Positions 48,363 through 57,901 of a stretch of 64,000 bases of DNA are shown piece after piece (the stretch's first letter is position 1; every line of letters starts with the position of its first letter). The stretch lies in the NCBI GenBank assembly GCA_018873245.2, contig JAEMBT020000005.1, forward strand, positions 10,056,001 through 10,120,000, read 5' to 3'. A program made the position numbers and the translations under genes. The stretch comes from Archegozetes longisetosus (Eukaryota; Arthropoda; Arachnida; Sarcoptiformes; Trhypochthoniidae). The notes beneath the pieces were generated by a model, which saw only the letters and a list, made by a program, of their open reading frames with translations, did not search any database and was not told the DNA's origin.

Positions 48363-48628
48363 CCTTATTTCTCTATGACATTACCACTATTGGACATGTT
48401 GTTTCCTCTAGAGATGTTCCAGAAGAGAGTCATGTCTCATTCATAGATAGATAGACCCACGACTATATATATATATATATGTATAAGTTGTGAAGAGTAA
48501 AAGCGAACATTTTTGTCCTTTCTTCACCAGTTAGAAGAAAGCCTAAATCATCAGTATGTCTATTACGATATCCATAGTTGTAGTCTCATTTGCTAGGTTT
48601 TCAGAGAAATGCCTATATACGACAAACA
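48363..48628. other. right part of the GC-richer island
   Basis: Balanced composition continues to about 48450, then an (AT)n run at 48464-48481. No frame or RNA gene is recognised. Confidence 0.35.
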
Positions 48629-49053
48629 TAGTGAAACCTCTTTATAATAAACTCTATATAACTAAGTCAAAATTTACAGTCTCAGCAGAAATTGCCGTTG
48701 AATTAAAGTTACAATGGATATTTATATAAGATTGACATTTTTGAGATTTATTATTGGATTTTTTCTCTTAGTTTTAGCTAGATTCCTTTAAAATAAATTT
48801 TAATCTTAAATCTCATAAATCTTGTTGGATATTATATGGAAAGGATTTCAAATAATAGAAACCATTGAGGAGACAAAATTATCGTTGAATTTATGGGAAA
48901 TTTGTATTTTCCCATAATCAGAATCACTCATTGTTTATAAAATAGTAAATTTTCATAAAATCTCTTAACTGAAAGTCTATTTATACAGAACTTGTCAACT
49001 TATATATCATTTGAACTCAGTCTCATTAGATTAATTATAACGAGATTTTACTG
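48629..49053. mobile_element. pogo/Tigger-like miniature element, copy 5 (longest)
   Basis: The left end TAGTGAAACCTCTTTATAAT is preceded by CA (mutated TA). The right end ATTATAACGAGATTTTACTG is followed by TA at 49054-49055. The length is 425 bp. A subterminal AAACTCTATATAACTAAGTC matches, inverted, the copy at 29852. No transposase frame is present. It sits between two GC-richer islands (48230-48620 and 49056-49620), as if it had split one. Confidence 0.75.
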
Positions 49054-49055
49054 TA

Positions 49056-49620
49056 CTATAGTATCTCTATCTCTAGCTATTCCCCACATATGAACCAAAT
49101 GTCAGTACGTCTTTTGACTGGTATCTCTTTGACTCTCACGCGGATTCATTTACCAGAGAGAAGAGCAAAAGTTTCAAACAGATTTCTCTATCAAACAATT
49201 GAAGTGAAGTGTTATTTAGCCAAACACGCATTCGGTGGTAATGTTGGGAGCGATAGAGGAGGAGGTCTTCTCTGATGCCTAAAAGAGAGACTTTAGAGCA
49301 CAGAGAACATGACGCCTATGTTCCAGATTTTTTAGGCAGGAATCCGGCTGTGAGTTAGGTTAGAATTTTTCAAACGGTTTCTAACACTAATCAAAGCGCT
49401 TTTAACATCTTTTTGGGGTCAGTTTTCTCTCTCTCTCACTCACTCTCTCTCGCTCTCTCTCGCTCTCTCACTCTCAATCATTCGATAGCAGTCTCTCTTT
49501 GTTAATGATATCAGTGGTGGCCAATCGAGTGTCTGTGGGCCTAATCGACTTTGAGTCCCCCCTTGAATCAGAATTATTTGTTAGAGGATTTATTGGCCCC
49601 CACTGTGAAAGTACTTCTAA
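49056..49620. other. GC-richest island of the window; exon or promoter candidate
   Basis: The composition is close to balanced with several CG dinucleotides. On +, an ATG at 49090 opens 61 codons beginning MNQMSVRLLTGISLTLTRIH, with a G/R-rich end (GGNVGSDRGGGLL). On minus, a strong acceptor (AAAGTCTCTCTTTTAG) opens all three frames for about 20-46 codons, the longest containing RMRVWLNNTSLQLFDREICL before a GTAAAT. Strand cannot be settled. The right part has TTAGGTTAG (49355), a CT-rich GAGA-type tract (49426-49477), then TCAGT (49511-49515), GGCCAATCGAG and GGGCCTAATCGAC, which looks like a promoter on +. Confidence 0.35.
49426..49477. repeat. (CT)n-rich tract with CG and CA interruptions
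   Basis: CTCTCTCTCTCACTCACTCT followed by CTCTCGCTCTCTCTCGCTCT. It is the only long CT-oriented tract besides the short one at 50359. It lies 35-85 bp upstream of a TCAGT initiator candidate, the spacing of GAGA elements at fly promoters. Confidence 0.8.
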
Positions 49621-50272
49621 GTCTTGAGCTTTTTAGTGAACAATATGCTTGAAATTAACTGAATTTTGTTCTTTGAGCTTAATTTCCTAAAGCCATTTAT
49701 GTAGCTTTGGTTTTAAGTTACATGACTTCATGGCTTTTCATTTTTATGTTCTGTATTCTTTGTTAGACGAATACCAACAAGTTTTCACTTTGACCAAAAA
49801 TATGAACATTCATCAAACATTTTCCCAAGACTAGAGTCCACTTGATTTTTGTTGCAAGTCTTTTAAAATTCACACTTCTTATAAAATATGAATTTTTGTG
49901 ATACTTTTTCTAATTTATACATTTGAATTAGATAAATTTCGAAAAGGCATTTACTCAAAAAATAGCCTTAAATCGAGAAGTGTTTGGCAAGTACTAAAAG
50001 TACTAATATAAGGACCAATAGATAGGATTGAAAAGCAATCAATTTAGGCCTTCAACCAGAAAAGGGTAGAGCAGGGAAAAAATGGGTTGAAAAAAGTGAA
50101 CAACATTAAACTGAATTGATTGACCGTTAGATCAAATATGATTAACTTGCTATCATTCAAACGATATCCTATTGCTTCAAAAAATTGTCGCCTTCTACAC
50201 CAATAAATCTTGCCATCCTAAGCATAATAATAATAAGTTATACTCATAGATAGTTTATTTTCTACTCTTACG

Positions 50273-50273
<1 letters not shown>
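49621..50273. other. AT-rich spacer
   Basis: No gene or repeat is recognised. Confidence 0.4.
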
Positions 50274-50325
<52 letters not shown>

Positions 50326-50370
50326 CACACACGCACACACACACACACACACACACTGTCTCTCTCTCTC
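50274..50370. repeat. compound (CA)n(CT)n microsatellite
   Basis: About 41 CA units (50274-50356) with two CG interruptions, then TG and six TC units (50359-50370). Confidence 0.97.
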
Positions 50371-52160
50371 AACCGGTCTTCTTATAAAGATTTAATACTC
50401 TCTAGGATTCGATGAGAAGTAAGAAAAGTTGACTTAGCTTCTTATAACGCTAACTATATTTATAGTGAAAGTTTTTCCACTTTTATTTAGTCGACAATTT
50501 CACTAATTATTAATGACTGAGAAAATGGATTGTGAGCTGCTGTTGGTTGTTATATGATTTTTTCTAACTTTAACCACTAGAAACTAATTTTGATATTAGT
50601 ATCCTATACGTTCTATAACTTTTTCTATTCAATTTTCAGATAGGTCATAAACAGTTAAATATTGACTTTCCAAACAAATCAGTTTGATCTTATGAAAAGT
50701 TTCTCGATATGAAACATTTTTTTCTCATATAACTTTTTGGTCTAAACTACGAAAATGTGATTTTAGATAAAAATTCAAAAATTAAACATCTATTTTGAAC
50801 AGAATTTGGCAATAAAAATGATTTTCTAATGATTTAACAGAGAGTAACAATTTGAGAAAATCAAATGTTTTCGATATGAAAAATGACAGAAATTTGAAGA
50901 TTTATTTCAATATAAGGTTTTTTATATCTCTCTTTGGCGATCTGAACGTTTTGTTTCATATACTGTCACTGATTATAAATAATACCAAACTTTTGTTTTA
51001 ACACATCATTCATCAAATGTTTGTCATGAAAAATAATTTATAGCAATCATTGTTTTGTTGCAAACTTATCTCAAGGCAAAATAACACAAATTCCTTCTCT
51101 CACTCTGAAAAACACTTTCAGTAAATCAGTTCTGATTTTGACAAACTCTGTGTTCACTTTCAGTATAAAGTGATATATATTTCTCTTTTCAAGTTAAAAC
51201 GTTTGACATCTGATGAAAATCAGTTTTAATTTATGGAATATTCTGTAATTCTGTTTAAAAAGTACACTAAAAATTGTGTCAAAACTTGAACATTTGGATC
51301 GATTTTCCTAAGCTTATAATGAATCCTATTTTAAAGAGACTTCATTTTCAAATCCTATTACCTAAAGCTGATGAACGAATAATTAGATAAACCTTCAGAT
51401 ATGGAACAGAAGACGAAAACAGAATGAAAAAGTAAAAGATTTTGTGAATAAAAAGAAAAAGAAGTTTGTTTTATATAACATAAGTATTGAGAAACAGAAC
51501 TTAGAATTAAGTTTAATATTAAGAGTAAAATAATATAAGAATAAAAGATCTGTAACTTGAATGACCTGAGGTGTAAATAGAAGAGCTTAAGCTGATACTA
51601 TAGATAAAAGTACTTGAGCCCTTTGGGCAACTAATTTGCGACTTATGCTGATTTAATAAGCATAATATAAAATACTCGTTTTCCAGTTTCTGATAATTAT
51701 TTTATATTACGAAAGAAGAAAGTATCTCTTCTTTTACATTGATAGTCGTATTCGGAAGGGAAATGGGAGGAGAAATCAAATGAGATATAAATTGTTCACT
51801 TTTGATGAAGAGTATGTCTGCATTAAATAGAGATTTTATTAATGAAAGTTAAAAATCACATACTGTTATACGGTGTTCGAGAGTCTTGCAGATCTCTGGT
51901 TATCTTTAAGCCTACGCCATTGAACCTTACCTTTAAAAGCTGAAAAACGTCTTGACAGCATTTAGATATATGATAAAAACTACTTTCTTTATTGGATATA
52001 CAATTTTAGTAATCAAATTTATGAGTATTTTACTGCTTCATCGGATAACTTAATTTACCCTCTCAAGCCTTCAGTCTAACATCACTTTTAATTAGCTAAT
52101 TATAAGACATTGTTCATTGAAATTCTAAATATAGAAACACTTGGGTTTAATTTGTATTCT
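50371..52160. other. AT-rich spacer
   Basis: A small GC-richer patch lies at 51870-51960 (GTTCGAGAGTCTTGCAG). No exon is supported. Confidence 0.4.
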
Positions 52161-52243
52161 TTATTGATTAGATTTTTCTTTTTCTTCGACTTCTTCTTCA
52201 ACTTCTTCAACTTGTTCTTCTTCTTCTTCTTCTTCTTTTTGAA
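52161..52243 (-). CDS. candidate terminal exon encoding a glutamate-rich tail
   Basis: On the minus strand a good acceptor (CTAATTTCTTTATCAG, AG at 52245-52244) opens a frame that completes a split codon, then reads QKEEEEEEEQVEEVEEEVEE followed by KEKSNQ and TAA (52163-52161). Seven GAA codons begin the run. After that, valine codons vary (GTT, GTT, GTC) while the E/V pattern holds, which suggests coding rather than a plain GAA microsatellite. AATAAA overlaps the stop (CAATAAAG), so a very short 3' UTR is possible. Acidic C-terminal tails of this kind occur in many proteins (arthropod troponin T and HMG-type proteins among them); I cannot choose. No upstream exon was identified. Confidence 0.4.
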
Positions 52244-53119
52244 CTGATAAAGAAATTAGATAATGAGAGAACAAGGTAAAACTATAAAAAACCAAGTAAA
52301 CAGCCAATCATGTTCACTACTGACAGCTATATATTCTTCAAATTGAAGTTTATGCCAATTTTATAAATCACTTTGATTCTTATTCTTCTATATAGAAAAG
52401 CAGTTGTGATACAATTTTGCTATCACTTTATGTATTAGTTGAGGGATGGGTCCGACAGAAGTTATGTCTGTGTTTGAATGGTTGAAAAAGAGATAGATAG
52501 TTTAATAAATTTTGCGATGGTGTATAAGAAAAAAATATTTTCCTATATTACTATATTATGACTCGTAAACCCGGGAGCGGGAAAGCGGTGAAAATTGTTT
52601 GATATTTTGCTATCTTAAATCAATTTTTTTCTATCCCGCTATTATTATTTCTTTTCTCATACTTATATTGATAGATCAGTGGTTTTTCTCTGTTTATATA
52701 TTGGAGTAATAAATGCCAATCAATTGATTTATTTTTCTCCTCTGAAAAAACTTATCTTTAAATCTGTTTTTTAGAGGACATTAAACTTAGAAATGTATTT
52801 AAGTTTTTAGTTATGAAAATAAAGTTCTTATCAATAACAAGATTCTGACTCGAAATCATATCAGGTCCAGAAATGGATTTGAATTTTAAGATAATTTGTT
52901 TGGGAAAGACTTGATTAGAAATGAAGGATAAATATCCAGTGAATTAATTTGCTTGATTGGAGAAAAAGCTTTTTCTAGTTTCATTCATAAAATCTGATTC
53001 ACTTGAAGTTAAATGTGAGCCAAACTAGAATCATCAAAATACAAGTCTTGTACTAATTGATTATTCGACAAATGCTCAATTATTTGAAGTTTGGGTAAAA
53101 CTATTTCTTTCAACAAGTA
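52244..53119. other. AT-rich spacer (intron if the E-rich exon is real)
   Basis: A short GC-rich spot CCCGGGAGCGGGAAAGCGG lies near 52570. No exon is supported. Confidence 0.4.
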
Positions 53120-53232
53120 CATTAAAACCTCTTAGTAATTAAACTCAAGTTAATGGTATAGTATGCAAACTAATATTTCTAAAATCAATCCAACTTCTTT
53201 ACATAACAGTTCACTACAACAAGGTTTGACTG
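53120..53232. mobile_element. pogo/Tigger-like miniature element, copy 6 (113 bp)
   Basis: The left end CATTAAAACCTCTTAGTAAT follows TA at 53118-53119. The right end ACAACAAGGTTTGACTG is followed by TA at 53233-53234. Both target-site copies are intact. It is a strongly deleted, non-coding copy. Confidence 0.75.
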
Positions 53233-53314
53233 TATTCTAAAAATAAGACTATTTAAGGTAAAACAAGATATAAATTCGTCAGAAACTATCCAAGAAGACA
53301 CGATAGTATCCAAA

Positions 53315-53383
53315 ATGGCATTGCGTGAGTGTTTACGCTGTACATTTATTCTGATGGTTACTCTTCACCCGATTACTAGTCAT
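53315..53383 (+). CDS. candidate signal-peptide exon, unknown
   Basis: CCAAAATGGCA is a strong start context. The 23 codons read MALRECLRCTFILMVTLHPI and TSH, a plausible secretion signal, before a GTATAATG at 53384 that could be a weak donor (the frame stops right after it). A better donor-like GTGAGT lies inside at 53325. The local composition is more balanced than its surroundings. The unit is too short to be sure. Confidence 0.2.
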
Positions 53384-53389
53384 GTATAA

Positions 53390-54166
53390 TGAATGCAAAT
53401 CGTATTTTTGTTTCACTATAAAAAATTATTCTCAAACAAATAATACTTTTAAGAGGAGTACAGAGAAAAAAGCGATCACAGGAAGAAGTGTGCGTTCAAT
53501 GCATTGATGATTTGATATTCACTCTCCATATACTCTTCTGTACTTTATTTATCAAAGTAAACATCAGTAGAAAAACTAGCACTATTTCTAGTACTTCTAA
53601 CCTAACTTGAAAATAAACTTTCGATTAATGTTATACAAGTCTAGAAGAAATTTTAGTATTAAATCAAATTTATTTCTGTGAATATTTAGTGTGCTGGATA
53701 CGGCAAAAATATAGTGAGCTTGTTATATATTGCTTTTAGATATCGTATATTTCAGTATGAAATATATGATCGATAAGTTTTAGGCCTCTTTTTCGACTAA
53801 AGTCTCCCTTAAACACCAAATGTTTTGCTCGCAGTCTATGCGAGTATTGTTTATAACATTTAAAACTCATTAGAAAATTGTTCCCTTATTTTCGGTGAGA
53901 GCTATATATATAATAGTTATCTATATATAAAAGAACCCAAACATAGGGCCAAAAACTTTCTGGTATAAATACAGCTGTTTTTGTATACATACGACTAATT
54001 TGTTGCCTAAAAACTACATATAATTCAGTTTTCTCGCTCTAACACATCTCTGAGTAAAATATAGTCTCGAAAGCACTTTTGCAAAACAGATTCAATCATT
54101 TTTCTCATGTTTTAGGGAAAACATATGATAAATATTTAGCAGATAACCATTGACCGATTATGAAAT
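53390..54166. other. AT-rich spacer
   Basis: CTAACCTAAC occurs at 53597-53606. No coding feature is supported. Confidence 0.4.
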
Positions 54167-54244
54167 AACGTTTATTAACGTTTATTAACGTTTTATGAGA
54201 TTATTGTGAAGGATACCAATGCGATACCAATGCGATACCAATGC
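54167..54244. repeat. two adjacent short tandem arrays
   Basis: AACGTTTATT is repeated three times (54167-54196, the last diverged). After 15 bp, GATACCAATGC is repeated three times exactly (54212-54244). Two unrelated micro-arrays this close suggest a local slippage-prone site. Confidence 0.9.
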
Positions 54245-56167
54245 TATACTGAAAGTTTACAGCCTTTCATTAAATATACTTTAAAATGTACAAAAATAGT
54301 TTGACTTTAAAATCAAATTAGATTTAATTGAAAATGTCAATTGAATCAAGTATTCTAGGAGTTAGTTTTTATTTTTGTCGATAGGTTTCATTTAATTGAA
54401 TAAATGATTTGGTTTTATGTAATGTTGGTTGAGAAATGATGTTCTTTAGTTCTTATTAAGTAGTGATGGAATTTTAGAGTAATGTTTGCTGTCAGTAGTT
54501 TAAAGAGGCTTAACTCAAAAATCTATATATTTTAATTGTATTTGTTCTGAAAATTAAGTTTCAACTACTTTCGCCTAACATTCTGTAAAACCTGAAAAGC
54601 TAATCAAGAAAATAATTTCATTTGAATAGAAAGCAGACTATAATCCAGTATAAAATAAACAGAAGTCTATTTTATCTTATACTAGTGTTTTTAAAAATAA
54701 ATAAATTGATAATTTTTCAAACTTAAAATTCAAGCTTAAAATTCAAGCTTATTAAAAACAATAACTTAAGTAAATCTCATGCCCAAGCCATAAGCTCCCA
54801 ATTTTATCATAGTTTAAGATCACAATAGCTATCGATTTATATAATGTATATTTTGAGGTAATTCTCAAATGGTGTTTAGACTAAAAAGTCCATTGTTTGG
54901 GTACGAGAAATGCATAGAAACTTTTTTTAGATGAAATAAAGAATAACTACTTATATGGAACTACTATTCGATACTAACAGTACATGTATGCTATGCTTTG
55001 CTCTTATTTTTTTTTTGTATCGTCAGCAAAATTGATGAAAAAGTAATGTTTGAAAACAATTGCTGAACGTCTGAGTGAGGAATTCGAATAAATGTATACT
55101 AGGCTTATGTCAAAAAGTGTATAGACTTTGGAGAATAACTGGCAGTTTAAAGATTTTGAAATCTTACGCGTTTTCTGAAAATTCCTAAGCACTTTGGTAA
55201 ACAGTAAGGTCTATGCAGGATAGGCTTAATTATTTTCAGCTCATATGATGGACATTCAAAAATTTATCATAAATTTTCAAATATAAAATTTCAAAATTGT
55301 GTTGTTAATTTTCAAAACTATTGGTAAATTTTCGTATGCACAATTTTTAAAAATTCAATTACCATAGAAATCCTGAAAAGTTGCAAAGCTCTCGCCTAGA
55401 ATCTAAACCCAAAATAATTTGGGATTGATTTCGTGAAGAAAATTTGAAATATTTCTAATCGATGTGGAACTTGTGCGAAATTTAAATTCAAAACATATTT
55501 GGTTGAGTACACTTTGGAAAGTCGACTAAACACATGGATTCCCGATCGCTAAGTGATCGATCCAGTGGGCAATAAAATAAATGATTCACAGGACCATAAA
55601 TGCAATGAAGATTTTCAACAGCAGTTTTTCTCGATTTTTTGTTAAGAATAACGCGTGTATTGAGAAAATTGAACTGAAAAAAGGCTTTAAAACCATTTTG
55701 AGCATAAAGAACGTTTTTGGGTATGTTTTGTTAAATACTTTATATAAGAAGCAAAATCTCTAGAATTCTTCTATCTTATTCTGATTTTATTTCCTCTGCA
55801 AATTCTTCTATTAAGCTGTTTATTGTATTGAAAGTTAGAGCACTTCATATGAAATAACAATTGAGAAGAAGTTATTTCTTATATTGAAGTTAATAGTGAT
55901 TTGCTATTTTCCCTCCCATCTAGTCATAGAGTTTCTTTTGTTATTATTAAGCGGTTTATTGTAAGAATTGATTTGACATTTATGTCTATGGATTTCAAGT
56001 AATTCAATGTTCTGTGCAATTTTTCCAAGAAATTCTTCAAAACTTATCAGAACAAGATTTCAGGGAATCAGTAAAATATATCCTTTTATTGATCAGTGCA
56101 CTAATTATTCAAAGATTGGGCAAAGTCTGAAAATGAAAGATAAGAACACTTTCGGGAAATTAAATTT
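54245..56167. other. AT-rich spacer
   Basis: Frames at 55004-55192 (minus) and 55581-55763 (plus) lack splice context. A near-palindromic CGATCGCTAAGTGATCGATC lies near 55544. No gene is called. Confidence 0.4.
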
Positions 56168-56192
56168 CACTCAACCTCTCTATAATGAAAAG
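56168..56192. mobile_element. possible left end of a pogo/Tigger-like element
   Basis: CACTCAACCTCTCTATAATG matches the family left end at most positions after one gap. It lies inside the 73-codon frame at 56007-56228, which is therefore not called as a gene. No right end was fixed. Confidence 0.35.
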
Positions 56193-56228
56193 TCTTTTGA
56201 ATCGTTTTCAATTTATTGTCGAATTTAA

Positions 56229-57355
56229 AACTGAAAATTTTTCGGAAAAAATCTTACTTTTCTCAAGTTAATAATAGTTTTTAGAGAGAGAAAAGTTCAA
56301 CAGAGAAATAGTTATAAATTTGAAGCTATTTCACTCCATAATAACGCTCATCGTATCTAAAGGGAATCGTATTTCAAGCATAAGGAAGAAGAGAATCAAA
56401 AAATATTTTTCTGATACCAGAATATCATAAGTGGATCAAAACACTTGATTTAAGGCCTTAAAACGATTTACTTTTTCTTCTCTTAAACTTAAACCCGAAG
56501 TGAAACAGAAATGAGTGCAAAAAGAAATCCTTATTGAGTGTGAAAAAATCATTGCTTTCCATAAAGAGCTAAAAATAGAATATTCCGGATATGAGACAAA
56601 CTATCATTTTCTTCAACAGAATATTCCTTATGTTCAGTGGTGATCGATAAATAACAGAATTTTCGCCTAATTTTGCCTTTTCCTAAACTCATATCAAAAA
56701 TAAATGTGTTATGAGAGAAAAAATCCGGAATTTATTTGAAATTTCACTTTTTATAAACCCTATAAAGTAGTAAAAAATTCAGATAAGCATTGAACAAAAT
56801 ATTTGATGTTCTGACTATTTGGTAAGTTTATCAGCAATTTATAAATTCAGTTATGATTACAGGGAATTTGGATATTCTAAACATAGAGCTTATATATAGT
56901 ATAGCTTAAGGTCTAAAGGAGAAGATGATCAAAGATTTGAGAGAAATTTATAATAAACTAACAGTAAAGTGTTATCCAATGATTTTTTCAGACTAGATGT
57001 ATATTTTTCATACTATTTATAATACTTTAGATATCCGTAAGGTTCTCAATGACTGTTTCCTTAGGAGTATTAACAGTTATTACAGTCTGAAAAAATCTTA
57101 TATCATATAAATTCTGCGTTTAAATCACAGAATCCATGAATTGCGAACATAATCATAATCGAGACTCGAATAGACACACAATAAAGAAGTTTTAGGAAAT
57201 GTTTTTTTAGGAAGAGAAGTGTTACTAACGATAGATATTTCCTATTGAGCCCTAAATACCCATTGAGTTAAACTGCATATCACTTTGAAAGTTAAGCGAA
57301 AATATGAGTTAACATGAAAAATATTATTACGTGAAGGAAGGGCTGAAAAAATAGA
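56229..57355. other. AT-rich spacer
   Basis: I see nothing recognisable in this stretch. Confidence 0.4.
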
Positions 57356-57817
57356 CTAAACTATAATAACTTCATAATAAAGATATGGATCTAATAAATG
57401 ATTTTGCTCTAAACTTATGGTAAAAATTGAATAATAAGATTGCAGTATGTTTAATATATTATGAGGGAATAGTTTTTCTACAGCTATGCTATCAATCCTT
57501 AACATCACTATTCTATTGATTCTTACCCTCAGACAAAAAATTCTTGTTTTTTTGGCTCCAATCAAGTGAAAAATGATGCCAAATACAAACCATTTATTCA
57601 ACTTAGAGACCAACACCTCTAGTATGGAAATGTTTGAAAAACTGTTTTTGTGCTCTAGAACAAAGTACAAAGAATTTTTAGATTTGAAATCGAACAAATC
57701 CATGACTCTCAATAGGATATATATACGAACAAGTCTGATTATAATGAACCCCAAAATAATGTATTTTGCATAGAGACATGTTGTTAAAACAAATTTTCTA
57801 TGAAAAGGCTTTTCCAT
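57356..57817 (-). CDS. longest reading frame in the window, unknown
   Basis: ATG at 57817 opens 153 codons. It starts MEKPFHRKFVLTTCLYAKYI, and the middle has FDFKSKNSLYFVLEHKNSFS and LNKWFVFGIIFHLIGAKKTR. A simple random model for this composition predicts such a length only rarely (my rough estimate is a few per cent per window). Against a gene: about the first 30 residues fall inside the miniature transposon at 57726-57899, the residue mix is I/L/F/S-heavy, no known motif is seen, and an opposite-strand frame overlaps it. It may be a remnant of a larger transposon copy or chance. Confidence 0.2.
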   Translation of the reverse strand: MEKPFHRKFVLTTCLYAKYIILGFIIIRLVRIYILLRVMDLFDFKSKNSLYFVLEHKNSFSNISILEVLVSKLNKWFVFGIIFHLIGAKKTRIFCLRVRINRIVMLRIDSIAVEKLFPHNILNILQSYYSIFTISLEQNHLLDPYLYYEVIIV

Positions 57818-57899
57818 GCATGGTTTACTTCTTCAAAATTTGTCTCATAATCAATTCAATTCTCATTTCCTTAAACTTCCTTAAGACGAGGTCTAACTG
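57726..57899. mobile_element. pogo/Tigger-like miniature element, copy 7 (174 bp)
   Basis: The right end AAGACGAGGTCTAACTG is followed by TA at 57900-57901. The proposed left end CGAACAAGTCTGATTATAAT follows TA at 57724-57725 and matches the family mainly in its ATTATAATGAAC part, so this boundary is less certain. Confidence 0.55.
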
Positions 57900-57901
57900 T
57901 A

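Noticed and set aside
56007..56228. 73-codon plus frame with protein-like composition
   Set aside because: A transposon-end motif lies inside it (56168), and no acceptor or donor supports an exon.
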